Assembly: GCA_036338615.1 (NCBI GenBank)
Contig: JAYZBT010000334.1
Coordinates: 1-13,224, forward strand
Reading direction: 5' to 3'
DNA length: 13,224 nucleotides
Source of the DNA: UBA1138 sp036338615
GTDB taxonomy: Bacteria; Gemmatimonadota; Gemmatimonadetes; Longimicrobiales; Gaopeijiaceae
This document shows positions 1 through 7,290 of this stretch, piece by piece (the stretch's first letter is position 1; the number at the start of each line of letters is the position of its first letter). Position numbers and translations under genes: made by a program. Under the pieces are notes generated by a model that saw nothing but the letters and a program-made list of their open reading frames with translations, did no database searches and was not told the origin of the DNA.

Positions 1-29
1 CCTCCTAGGTCCACCCGCACCTCACTTCC

Positions 30-1235
30 ATGAAGAAAACGCTCGCCGACCTCGACTTGGCGACTCTGCGCGGCCGCACGGTGCTGGTCCGTACGGATCT
101 CAACGTGCAACTGGAGGCCGGCCGCGTTACCGACGACCAGCGCATCCAGGCGTCGCTGCCCACGCTCAGGATGCTCCAGGGGTCGGGCGCCCGCACGGTG
201 GTGCTGTCCCACATGGGCCGGCCCAAAGGGCTGCCGAACCCGGAATTCTCGCTCGCGCCCGTGGCCGAGCATCTAAGCCGGTTGCTCGGCACGCACGTGA
301 CCTTCGTACGGGAGGCCGTGGGCGAAGGTGGTGAGGAGGCCGTGGGGGCGCTCAGTGACGGAGAGATCGCCTTGCTCGAGAATACGCGCTTTTTCGCCGG
401 TGAGACGGCGGACGACCCCGAGCTCTCGGCTACCTGGGCGGGATTGACCGATCTGTTCGTGAATGACGCTTTCGGGGCCGCTCATCGGGAGCACGCCTCG
501 ACGTCCGGTCTGGCGGAGGCGGTCAGGGAGCGCGGGGGCGAGGCGGTGGCCGGGCTACTGATGGCCCGGGAGGTCGAGTACCTCGGGAACGCACTCGAGA
601 ATCCCGAGCGACCCTTTGTCGCGATCCTGGGCGGAGCCAAGATCTCGGGGAAGATCGACGTGGTCGAGGCATTGCTACCCCGTGTGGATCGCCTGCTCGT
701 CGGGGGGGCGATGGCGAACACGTTCTTCAGAGCCATGGGGCTCGGTACGGGTGACTCACTGGTCGAAGAAGACCGCATCGCGATGGCGGCGGAGTTGATC
801 GCCACCGCCGGGCACAAGCTCGTTCTGCCGACCGACTGTGTGGTGGCGGACGAGATCACCCCCGAGGCGACGACACGCTTGGTTGGGCGGACCGACGTCC
901 ACAAGGGCGATCACATCGGCGACATCGGCAGCGAGACCCGTGACCTGTTCCACGGCATCGTGAGTGGCGCGCGCACCGTAGTGTGGAATGGCCCCATGGG
1001 AGTGTCCGAGATGGTGCCGTTCTCTCGCGGCACGGTGGAGGTGGCTCATGCGGTCGCGGAAGCTTGCGACGACGGAGCACTCGGCGTTGTAGGAGGAGGG
1101 CATTCCGCGGTGGCGGCCGAGCAGGCGGGGGTCGCCGAGCGGCTGAGCCACGTGTCGACCGGTGGTGGCGCCTCGCTCGTCCTTTTGGCCGGGGCGGCGC
1201 TGCCCGGGCTCGACTCACTCAGCGACAGGGAGTAG
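30..1235 (+). CDS. pgk: Phosphoglycerate kinase
   Basis: Cytoplasmic glycolytic enzyme that transfers the acyl phosphate of 1,3-bisphosphoglycerate to ADP. The 401-residue length is normal for bacterial Pgk. Visible family motifs are VRTDLNV (20-26, usually VRVDFNV), HMGRPKG (61-67), LLENTRFF (115-122), NDAFGAAHREHAS (145-157), GGAKISGKI (201-209), WNGPMGV (319-325) and HVSTGGGASL (374-383). The nucleotide-site motif that normally reads GGGDS/T reads GGGHS here, placing His358 where an Asp is usual. The ATG start fits the usual N-terminus of the family, although no Shine-Dalgarno is visible in the 29 bases before it. The stop lies 4 bases before tpiA, so the two are surely co-transcribed. Identity is certain; the consequence of His358 is unknown. 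Confidence 0.98.
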   Translation: MKKTLADLDLATLRGRTVLVRTDLNVQLEAGRVTDDQRIQASLPTLRMLQGSGARTVVLSHMGRPKGLPNPEFSLAPVAEHLSRLLGTHVTFVREAVGEGGEEAVGALSDGEIALLENTRFFAGETADDPELSATWAGLTDLFVNDAFGAAHREHASTSGLAEAVRERGGEAVAGLLMAREVEYLGNALENPERPFVAILGGAKISGKIDVVEALLPRVDRLLVGGAMANTFFRAMGLGTGDSLVEEDRIAMAAELIATAGHKLVLPTDCVVADEITPEATTRLVGRTDVHKGDHIGDIGSETRDLFHGIVSGARTVVWNGPMGVSEMVPFSRGTVEVAHAVAEACDDGALGVVGGGHSAVAAEQAGVAERLSHVSTGGGASLVLLAGAALPGLDSLSDRE

Positions 1236-1239
1236 TGGC

Positions 1240-1998
1240 ATGGCGGTAATTGCGGGCAACTGGAAGATGCACATGGGTGCCGCGCGGACCCGCTCCTTCT
1301 TCGCTGAGCTGCGGCTGGACGAGGGTGCTGCGAAGAACGAGCTGTTGTTGTTTCCGCCCACGGTCTCCTTGCAGCTGGCGTCGGAGTGCGCCGACCGCGA
1401 CCCTCGCATCCAACTAGGCGTGCAAAACATCCACTGGGAGGACCAAGGCGCGTTCACCGGTGAGACCTCGGCGCTGATGGCGAAGGAGGCCGGGGCCAGC
1501 CACGTGCTCATCGGTCACTCCGAGCGGCGGCATGTGTTCGGCGAAACCAACGACGAGGTCGCCCTGAAGATCCAGGCCGGCTGCAGGCACGGTCTGACTC
1601 CGGTCGTGTGCGTCGGAGAGACGCTGGGGGAGCGGAGGGACGGGCGGGTCGCCGAGGTCATCCTGAAGCAGTTGGACGCGGCCCTGGGGGCCATGGAAGG
1701 CGCAGGGGAGCAGAACGGGCGGCTCTTGATCGCGTACGAGCCGGTGTGGGCTATCGGCACGGGAGAGACGGCCACGCCCGACGACGCCGCACGCGCTCAC
1801 AGGACCCTCAGGACACGACTGGAATCCGTGTTGGGCTTTGCCGCGGCAGTGCGCACTCCCATCCTCTACGGCGGATCGGTGAAGCCGCAAAATGCCGCCG
1901 ATCTACTCGCTGCGGCAGATGTGGACGGGGTATTGGTCGGCGGTGCCAGCCTGGATCCAGCTTCCTTCGCCCAGATCGCATCAGCCGGGGGCGGCTGA
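1240..1998 (+). CDS. tpiA: Triosephosphate isomerase
   Basis: Interconverts dihydroxyacetone phosphate and glyceraldehyde-3-phosphate in the cytoplasm. It is a TIM barrel of 252 residues, the usual size. Active-site residues are all present: Asn7 and Lys9 in AGNWKMH, His93 in LIGHSERR, Glu167 in AYEPVWAIGTG with flexible loop 6 at about 168-175, and the phosphate-binding YGGSVKPQN (210-218) and GVLVGGASL (230-238) segments. I chose the ATG at 1240 rather than an in-frame start at 1162, because the family begins just before the AGNWKM strand and the extra 26 residues lie inside pgk. A GGGAG ribosome-binding site sits inside the last codons of pgk, 7 bases before the ATG, suggesting translational coupling. 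Confidence 0.98.
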   Translation: MAVIAGNWKMHMGAARTRSFFAELRLDEGAAKNELLLFPPTVSLQLASECADRDPRIQLGVQNIHWEDQGAFTGETSALMAKEAGASHVLIGHSERRHVFGETNDEVALKIQAGCRHGLTPVVCVGETLGERRDGRVAEVILKQLDAALGAMEGAGEQNGRLLIAYEPVWAIGTGETATPDDAARAHRTLRTRLESVLGFAAAVRTPILYGGSVKPQNAADLLAAADVDGVLVGGASLDPASFAQIASAGGG

Positions 1999-2064
1999 GC
2001 CGTTGACACCCTCTTCGACCTCATCGACGTTTAACCCCTCACTTCGAAGGGATTAGTAAGAAAG

Positions 2065-2457
2065 ATGTACGGATTTCTGCTCGCCGTCCTCGTCTTGGAC
2101 GGCATCTTCATGTCGGTCGTCATCCTCCTCCAGTCGGGCAAGGGTGGGGGGCTGGCCGCCGTCGGTGGTGGTGCCGCCATGACCGAAGGCATCCTCGGTG
2201 GTCGTCAGGCCACGACGGTGCTGACGCGTACGACGTGGATCACCGGGGCCGCCTTCATGATCCTGGCACTCGTGCTGTCGATCATGTCGTCTCGCGCCCG
2301 TCAGCCGTCTTCCGTGATCCAGGTCGAGGCCCCCACGACAGCCGCGCCAGCGCCGGTCCTGCCCGGACTGGGCACTCAGCCCGCGACCGCAGAGGGAGCG
2401 GGGACTGGAAATACGGACCCCGGGGCCGCGTCAGATCCAGGCAATTCAGGGAACTGA
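2065..2457 (+). CDS. secG: Protein translocase subunit SecG
   Basis: Small membrane subunit of the SecYEG protein-export channel. Two hydrophobic segments are visible at about residues 3-22 and 55-76. They flank the conserved cytoplasmic loop LLQSGKGGGLA (21-31) and the glycine-rich GGGAA/GGR stretch that typifies SecG. The 130-residue protein has a long Pro/Ala/Gly/Thr-rich low-complexity tail from about residue 80, longer than the compact SecG of many bacteria. It lies 66 bases after tpiA, and the pgk-tpiA-secG order is common in bacteria. The gap contains TTGACA at 2003-2008, but I see no good -10 at the right distance, so read-through from tpiA is as likely as a separate promoter. Confidence 0.93.
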   Translation: MYGFLLAVLVLDGIFMSVVILLQSGKGGGLAAVGGGAAMTEGILGGRQATTVLTRTTWITGAAFMILALVLSIMSSRARQPSSVIQVEAPTTAAPAPVLPGLGTQPATAEGAGTGNTDPGAASDPGNSGN

Positions 2458-2516
2458 GTCCCCCGACCTCAACCGGTGGCCGGCGCGCCCACTCCACACT
2501 ATCGACTCCTTGAGCC

Positions 2517-3566
2517 GTGGCTGACGATTTCCCTTCTGGGCTCGACCGCGATCAACTCCTCGAGTTGTATGGGGCCCTTCGGCTCACGCGGGCGGCCGAA
2601 GAGCGTCTCGAGATCCTCCAGAAGCAGGGTCATGTCACCGGTGGCCTCTATCGGTCTCTAGGGCAGGAAGCCGGCGCCGTGGGCGCGGCCTTCGCGCTTC
2701 AGCGTCGCTCGGATGGTACCGGGGACTTTTTGGCGCCGACCGTGCGCGCGGCGGGGGCGCTGTTTCTTTTCGGCGGAGAGTTGGTCGACTTCTTCCGCCA
2801 GTACATGGCGCGCGCCACCGGCCCCACCAAGGGTCGTGAGGCCAACGTGCATTGGGTCGACTACCAGAAGGGACTCGTGGGACCGGTCTCGCCGCTCGGC
2901 ACCATGCTCGAGGTAATGGCGGGAATCACGCTCTCCTTCAATCTGCGCGCCGAAGATCGCGTGGGCATGGTCTTCTACGGGGACGGGGCGTCTTCGACCG
3001 GGGCGTGGCACGAGGGGCTGAACTTCGCCGCGGTGCAGCGCTGCCCGCTCATCCTGATGGTCGAGGCGAACCAGTGGGCGTTCTCGAGCCCGACCGCCAA
3101 GAACACCCGCGTGAAGAGCTTCACGGAAAAGGCCCCGGGCTACGGCATCGGAGCAGAGTCGGTCGATGGCACCGACGTAGTAGCCGTGTACGAGGCTGTC
3201 TCCCGAGCCGCCGCGAAGGCGCGCTCCGGGGAGGGGGCTCAAATGGTCGAGCTCCGCTACTTCCGACGACTCGGCCACGCACAACACGATGCTCAGGAGT
3301 ACGTGGACCCGGCGGTCATCGCCGAGTGGGAAGCCCGTGATCCTATCGATCTCTTTCACGCTCGCCTTCTCGACCACGAATGGGCCACGGAGGCTGAACT
3401 GCGGTCGATTCGCGATGACATAGAAGAGCGTTGCAAGGCGGCCGCTGAGATCGCGATCGGCGAGCCCGATCCCGAGGGGCCCGACGCCGTTGACGACGTG
3501 TACACCGACGTGGTGACTCCCCACCCCTGGACGCGGGCTGCCACGCCCGACCCGCACACCGCCTAG
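2517..3566 (+). CDS. Pyruvate / branched-chain 2-oxoacid dehydrogenase E1 component, alpha subunit
   Basis: Thiamine-diphosphate subunit of the heterotetrameric E1 that decarboxylates a 2-oxoacid and passes the acyl group to lipoyl-E2. Its 349 residues match the family. The ThDP/Mg motif starts at GDG (155-157) and ends in EANQW (183-187). By spacing, Asn185 is the metal-ligand Asn; the preceding residue, usually also Asn, is Ala. The GHAQHD segment (253-258) matches the conserved GHSxxD loop near the active site, and SLGQEA (47-52) is the typical N-terminal motif. The GTG start at 2517 gives a normal N-terminus (LYGALRLTRAAEERL), but no Shine-Dalgarno precedes it. E1 beta begins 9 bases after the stop. 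The substrate cannot be fixed from sequence: pyruvate, branched-chain oxoacids and acetoin are all possible. Confidence 0.9.
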   Translation: MADDFPSGLDRDQLLELYGALRLTRAAEERLEILQKQGHVTGGLYRSLGQEAGAVGAAFALQRRSDGTGDFLAPTVRAAGALFLFGGELVDFFRQYMARATGPTKGREANVHWVDYQKGLVGPVSPLGTMLEVMAGITLSFNLRAEDRVGMVFYGDGASSTGAWHEGLNFAAVQRCPLILMVEANQWAFSSPTAKNTRVKSFTEKAPGYGIGAESVDGTDVVAVYEAVSRAAAKARSGEGAQMVELRYFRRLGHAQHDAQEYVDPAVIAEWEARDPIDLFHARLLDHEWATEAELRSIRDDIEERCKAAAEIAIGEPDPEGPDAVDDVYTDVVTPHPWTRAATPDPHTA

Positions 3567-3575
3567 AGGCGAGAT

Positions 3576-4598
3576 ATGAACCAAGCCGTCCCTGAGCATC
3601 TGCAGAAGACCGCGCGGGGTGAAGAGGTGACGTTGCTGGAGGCCATCAGCGAGGGCCTGTACGAAGAGATGGTCAGGGACGATCGCGTGTTCCTGATGGG
3701 TGAAGACATCGGCACGTACGGTGGCGCGTTCAAGCTCACAAAGGGTTTCCTGGAGGCGTTCGGCGATCGACGCGTGATCGATACGCCCATCGCCGAGGGC
3801 GGCTTCACGGGTGCTGCGGCCGGGGCCGCCCACATGGGTTTGCGTCCCGTGGTGGAGATTCAGTTCATGGACTTCATTTCGCCCGCGTACGACGTACTTA
3901 CCAACTACATCGCGACCTCGCTCTACCGTGGCGCGGGACCGATGCCGCTGGTGATTCGAGGTCCGGTCGGCGGTGGGAACCGAGGCGGGCCGTTCCACTC
4001 GCAGAACGTGGAGATGGCGTTTTTCCACACGCCCGGCCTAAAGATCGTGTATCCGAGCACACCCTACGACGCGAAAGGCCTCATAAAAGCGGCGATTCGC
4101 GACGATAATCCTGTCATCTTCGAGGAGCACAAAGGGCTCTACCGTGCTCCGTCGCTGCGTGAGGTTCTCCCCGCAGAGGATTATGTCGTCCCGCTTGGGG
4201 AGGCTCGCACGGTGCTCGAGGGGAAGGATGTCACGATCGCCACGTATGGCGCCATGGTCCACAAGTCGGTGGAGGCCGCTCGCGTGCTCGATGGCGAGGG
4301 GGTGGGCGTGGAGGTCATCGATCTGCGCACGCTGCTCCCGCTGGACGAGGATACGATCGTCGAGAGCGTGAAGCGGACAGGAAAGCTGCTCGTGGTGCAT
4401 GAGGACACACGTACGGGAGGTATCGCGGGCGAAATCGCGATCCGCGTCAGCGAAAAGGCCTTCGAGTGGCTGGATGCTCCGATTCTGCGAGTGACGGCGA
4501 TCGATTCGCCGGTGCCGTATTCGGGCTCGCTGGAGGACTACTTCCTGCCCCAGACGGACGACGTAGTGAAGGCGCTGCGCTATCTTGCGGCGTATTGA
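3576..4598 (+). CDS. Pyruvate / branched-chain 2-oxoacid dehydrogenase E1 component, beta subunit
   Basis: Partner of the E1 alpha encoded just upstream; together they form the alpha2-beta2 decarboxylase. The 340-residue length is usual. Conserved blocks are MGEDIGTYGGAFKLT (41-55), DTPIAEGGFTGAAAG (69-83) with the cofactor-activating Glu74, VEIQFMDFISPAYDVL (93-108), GGNRGGPFHSQN (133-144) and the C-terminal domain VIDLRTLLPLDEDTIVESV (247-265). The ATG start is supported by an AGAGGCGAG element a few bases upstream. An extra N-terminal stretch of about 15 residues precedes the usual family start at VTLLEAISEGL. Gene order E1 alpha, E1 beta, E2 is that of the classic two-subunit type of complex. 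Function is secure at family level; the exact substrate is not. Confidence 0.92.
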   Translation: MNQAVPEHLQKTARGEEVTLLEAISEGLYEEMVRDDRVFLMGEDIGTYGGAFKLTKGFLEAFGDRRVIDTPIAEGGFTGAAAGAAHMGLRPVVEIQFMDFISPAYDVLTNYIATSLYRGAGPMPLVIRGPVGGGNRGGPFHSQNVEMAFFHTPGLKIVYPSTPYDAKGLIKAAIRDDNPVIFEEHKGLYRAPSLREVLPAEDYVVPLGEARTVLEGKDVTIATYGAMVHKSVEAARVLDGEGVGVEVIDLRTLLPLDEDTIVESVKRTGKLLVVHEDTRTGGIAGEIAIRVSEKAFEWLDAPILRVTAIDSPVPYSGSLEDYFLPQTDDVVKALRYLAAY

Positions 4599-4669
4599 AC
4601 GGAGTCCAGGCGCGACCCCAGACAGTTCCAGGCACGATTCCAATTACGATTAGAGCGGAGTGATCGATC

Positions 4670-6016
4670 GTGGCTCGCATTGAAGTCCCGATGCCCCAAA
4701 TGGGCGAGTCGATCGCCGAGGGCACGGTCTCGAAGTGGCTCAAGCAGCTCGGCGACGTCGTCGAGCGCGACGAAGCCATTTTGGAGATCTCGACCGACAA
4801 GGTCGACGCGGAGATCCCGGCCCCGGCGTCGGGAACCTTGGTAGAGATCGCCGTCGAAGAAGGTGCAACGGTCGAGGTCGGTACGGTGGTGGCGTTCATC
4901 GACCCCGAAGGTGGCGCAGCGGCTGCGACTGCCCCGGCTCCTGGTGGTGCCGCGGCACCTGCTCCCGAAGAAGCGCCCGCGAGCGCTTCTTCCACGTCGG
5001 CTCCCGCACCGGCCGCCCCGCCCGCCGAGCCGGGGCCGGATGGAGAGCAGAGCGCCGAAGATCGGCTCCGCACCCGTTCGACGCCGGTTGTCCGGAAGAT
5101 CGCCGAAGAGCACGGAGTGGACATTGCCAGCGTCCCGGGCACGGGACATATGGGCCGCGTGACGAAACAGGACATCCTGGGCTTTATCGAGGCCGGCGCT
5201 CCCGCGGCGCCCGCCCCGGTGGCGGCACCGGCTCCCGCGCCACCCACGGCGGTCGCGGACCTATGGGCCGCATTCTACGGTGAGGTGCAGCATCCCGAGT
5301 ACCCGGTGCGACAGGCGGACACCGTCGAGCCGATGGACAAGATTCGTCGTCTCACCGCGGCGCACATGGTCATGGCCAAGCGCGTCGCTCCGCACGTTCA
5401 CTCGTTCATCGAGATCGATTTCTCGTCGGTCGACCGCATCCGATCGGCGAACAAGGCCCGTTGGGCCGCCCAGGGTGCGCGGGTCAGCTATACCGCCTTT
5501 GTCGCCTGGGCCGTCTCGCGCGTGTTGCGGGACTTCCCGACCGTCAATTCGGCGGTATCGGGCAATAACGTGATCTACCGCGGCAACGTCAATCTCGGCA
5601 TGGCGGTCGACCTCAACCCGGGCTTGATCGTGCCGGTCGTGCACGACGCCGACCATCTCGGGCTCGTGGGCGTCGGCAACAAGATCATCGACGTGGCGAC
5701 GCGTGCCCGCGATCGCAAACTGATGCCGAACGAGATTCAGGGGGCGACGTTCACGATCACCAACCCGGGGGTTCTCGGAACCCTGGTTGGCCTCCCGATC
5801 ATCCCGAAAGGGACGTCGGCCATCCTCGGTACGGGGGCGATCGAGAAGCGCGTCGTCGTGGTCACCGACGACGAGACCGGCGCGGACGTGATGGCGATTC
5901 GGAAGCGGTCGCTCTTCTCACTGGCGTACGATCATCGAATCGTGGACGGCGCGGACTCCGCGCGGTTCCTCTCGGCTTTGAAGGAGATGCTCGAGAGCTT
6001 CCCCGAGGACGCGTGA
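4670..6016 (+). CDS. 2-oxoacid dehydrogenase E2, dihydrolipoamide acyltransferase
   Basis: Core of the multienzyme complex; its lipoyl arm carries the acyl group from E1 to CoA. Domains in order: one lipoyl domain (about 1-78) with lipoyl-acceptor Lys44 in EISTDKVDAE; a Pro/Ala-rich flexible linker (80-130); a peripheral subunit-binding domain (about 134-174, ending GRVTKQDILGFIE) that docks E1/E3; a second Pro/Ala linker (175-195); and the trimeric catalytic domain (about 218-445) with DHRIVDG holding His422 and Asp426. The 448-residue length is typical for a single-lipoyl E2. Translation starts at GTG, with GGAG at 4657-4660. A 71-base gap separates it from E1 beta. No E3 gene is in the window. 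The substrate could be pyruvate or branched-chain oxoacids. Confidence 0.93.
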   Translation: MARIEVPMPQMGESIAEGTVSKWLKQLGDVVERDEAILEISTDKVDAEIPAPASGTLVEIAVEEGATVEVGTVVAFIDPEGGAAAATAPAPGGAAAPAPEEAPASASSTSAPAPAAPPAEPGPDGEQSAEDRLRTRSTPVVRKIAEEHGVDIASVPGTGHMGRVTKQDILGFIEAGAPAAPAPVAAPAPAPPTAVADLWAAFYGEVQHPEYPVRQADTVEPMDKIRRLTAAHMVMAKRVAPHVHSFIEIDFSSVDRIRSANKARWAAQGARVSYTAFVAWAVSRVLRDFPTVNSAVSGNNVIYRGNVNLGMAVDLNPGLIVPVVHDADHLGLVGVGNKIIDVATRARDRKLMPNEIQGATFTITNPGVLGTLVGLPIIPKGTSAILGTGAIEKRVVVVTDDETGADVMAIRKRSLFSLAYDHRIVDGADSARFLSALKEMLESFPEDA

Positions 6017-6026
6017 CCCGGGTGCG

Positions 6027-6692
6027 GTGAGCGCGCAGCGTAGGCCCTTGGCGGTGCGGAAGCTCGGGCTCGTTCCGTATTCTGAGGGCCTCGAGCTCCA
6101 GGCGCGGTTGGTCGCGGAGCGGCGCGACGGGGGAATCCCCGACACACTTCTTCTTCTGGAGCACCCACACGTCATCACGCTCGGCTCGAGCTCCGATCCC
6201 GCGCATGTCCTGGCGGACCAGTCCGAGCGTGATCGCCTCGGCGTCGGGCTCTTCGAGGCGGGGAGGGGCGGTGACGTGACCTATCACGGGCCCGGGCAGC
6301 TGGTCGCGTACCCCATTCTCGACCTCAAGCCCGACCGCAAGGACCTGCACCGCTACCTACGGGATCTGGAAAGCGTCCTGATCGATGTGGCGTCGTCCTT
6401 CGGGATCCAGGGCAGGCGCAGCGAGGGACAAACCGGCGTGTGGACCGAGCTGGGGAAGCTCGCCGCGATCGGCATCCGGGTGTCCTCTGGATGGATCACC
6501 TCCCACGGCGTGGCACTCAACGTGTCGACCGACCTCGACTATTTCGGCACGATCGTGCCGTGCGGCATCGCCGACCGCGAGGTGACCTCCCTCGAGCGGG
6601 AGTTGAACCGCCGGGTGAGTATGGCGGAAGCATCGGATTCACTCGTAGATCGCTTCTCCGAGGTCTTTTTGCACGATATTCTCGTCGCCTAG
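6027..6692 (+). CDS. lipB: Octanoyl-[acyl-carrier-protein]:protein N-octanoyltransferase LipB
   Basis: Transfers the octanoyl chain from acyl carrier protein to the lipoyl-domain lysine, the first step of endogenous lipoylation; LipA then inserts sulfur. At 221 residues it is of normal size. Motifs: LLLEHPHVITLG (42-53), GRGGDVTYHGPGQLVAYPIL (79-98), KLAAIG (144-149) with catalytic Lys144, SHGVALNV (159-166) and IVPCGI (176-181) with acyl-accepting Cys179. The GTG start lies 10 bases after the E2 stop and gives a complete fold, although the ribosome-binding site is weak. Being directly downstream of a lipoyl-bearing E2 makes functional coupling very likely. lipA is not in the window. Confidence 0.97.
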   Translation: MSAQRRPLAVRKLGLVPYSEGLELQARLVAERRDGGIPDTLLLLEHPHVITLGSSSDPAHVLADQSERDRLGVGLFEAGRGGDVTYHGPGQLVAYPILDLKPDRKDLHRYLRDLESVLIDVASSFGIQGRRSEGQTGVWTELGKLAAIGIRVSSGWITSHGVALNVSTDLDYFGTIVPCGIADREVTSLERELNRRVSMAEASDSLVDRFSEVFLHDILVA

Positions 6693-6802
6693 GCAACAAA
6701 GCACCGCCGTCGATCAGGCCCTGAATCCCTAAATTTCGGGAGAGCTTTTACCACTTCCTGGTTGCAGAACCCCGTCTGTTTAGGAAAGAATGTTCCTGTA
6801 TT

Positions 6803-6846
6803 CAAATGTTTATCCAAGGACTTGGACAAACCTCGAAAAACATTTG
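6803..6846. repeat. Nested inverted repeat
   Basis: A perfect 9-base inverted repeat, CAAATGTTT at 6803-6811 and AAACATTTG at 6838-6846, encloses a second perfect one, TCCAA at 6813-6817 and TTGGA at 6822-6826 with GGAC as loop. As RNA this would be a stem with an apical stem and an asymmetric internal loop. As DNA it could be a protein site or a mobile-element end. There is no T-run after the outer arm, so it is not a standard terminator. Function is not known. Confidence 0.55.
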
Positions 6847-6856
6847 TTGTATGACG

Positions 6857-6891
6857 TAAGGCGTTGTGAAATATACGGTTAAGGCGTCGTG
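6857..6891. repeat. Direct repeat TAAGGCGTYGTG
   Basis: Two copies of a 12-base word, at 6857-6868 (TAAGGCGTTGTG) and 6880-6891 (TAAGGCGTCGTG), match at 11 of 12 bases. They start 23 bases apart, about two helical turns, and bracket the loose -10-like TATACG at 6872-6877. This spacing would suit a dimeric regulator binding one DNA face, but only two copies are seen and chance cannot be excluded. Confidence 0.4.
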
Positions 6892-7173
6892 TCTAGATGA
6901 CCAGGTGTTTCTCACGCGTACCCTTGCGATCACCCCAGGGAATCGGTATCTATTCTTCGCAATTCAGATGCGGATCATCGAAGACGATGGCGTTGGTCAT
7001 CCCGACGGTGAGTCTGAAGAGCGAGTTGCCGGGCGCGACGGTGCAGCGGTGGCGGGGCAAGCCGGAACTTGGGATTTCCGGGGAGCCAGGTGGGGGAGGT
7101 CGCTGGCCCCCATCGGAAGCCCTGAAAGCGAAGGGGCGCTCTCGGTCGCGACCGCGCGACAATACGAGGGTGA

Positions 7174-7290
7174 ATGGAGAGAGGCCTGGCCGCCGGCACG
7201 AAGGCGGACCCAAGCAAGGCCAGGATCCGACAGCGCGGTAGGGAAGCTGATGGACGCAACGTGAAGCGACCAGAAGAGTCCCTCGGTTAG
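7174..7290 (+). CDS. Possible Arg-rich leader peptide upstream of carA
   Basis: A 38-codon ORF begins with ATG at 7174, preceded by a GAGGG element at 7166-7170. It ends with TAG at 7288-7290, exactly at the foot of the stem-loop before carA. An in-frame stop directly precedes the ATG, so it cannot be part of a longer gene. It encodes 7 Arg and 3 Lys, with four Arg in seven residues (17-23, RIRQRGR) using AGG, CGA, CGC and AGG codons. CarA makes carbamoyl phosphate for arginine and pyrimidines, so an Arg-rich peptide ending at a terminator-like hairpin resembles an attenuation leader. The peptide matches no family I know. In GC-rich DNA an Arg-rich short ORF can arise by chance, so confidence is low. 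Confidence 0.25.
   Translation: MERGLAAGTKADPSKARIRQRGREADGRNVKRPEESLG

Larger units (their letters stand above)
6693..6900. other. AT-rich non-coding segment after lipB
   Basis: No gene is supported here. A hand count gives about 42% G+C over 6721-6900 (35% in 6781-6840), against clearly higher values in flanking genes. It holds several small inverted repeats: GGTT/AACC at 6760-6771, AGGAA/TTCCT at 6782-6797, and the nested pair annotated separately at 6803-6846. A weak terminator-like TCCC/GGGA hairpin followed by CTTTTA lies at 6726-6750 and could end the E1-E2-lipB transcript. A loose sigma-70-like pair, TTGTAT at 6847-6852 and TATACG at 6872-6877 (19-base spacer), could start a transcript into the hairpin-rich region downstream. 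All regulatory calls here are weak. Confidence 0.5.

Noticed and set aside
2003..2035. TTGACA -35 and TTTAAC as a secG promoter
   Set aside because: The -35 is perfect, but no acceptable -10 lies 16-18 bases downstream, and the TTTAAC copy here has no CGTC-type -10 partner.
2658..4028. 456-codon antisense ORF opposite E1 alpha and E1 beta
   Set aside because: It is a shadow of two confidently identified genes in GC-rich DNA. Its translation is Arg/His/Gly-rich without domain features.
4910..5040. Repetitive GC-rich DNA suggesting a tandem repeat
   Set aside because: It encodes the Pro/Ala-rich flexible linker of E2; the repetition is at amino-acid level only.
4447..5247. Antisense ORF opposite E2 with an Ala/Gly-rich product
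   Set aside because: It mirrors the Pro/Ala linkers of E2, and the low-complexity product has no recognisable domain.
6866..7264. ORF of 132 codons (GTG start), and an overlapping 114-codon ORF at 6897-7241 in another frame
   Set aside because: Neither translation resembles a known family, both lack a clear ribosome-binding site, and the DNA is better described by consecutive hairpins. Open frames of this size are common by chance at this G+C.
7240..7270. Hammerhead ribozyme core (CTGATG ... GTGAAG)
   Set aside because: The CUGAnGA core is not met (CTGATGG), and the GAAA segment and flanking helices are missing.
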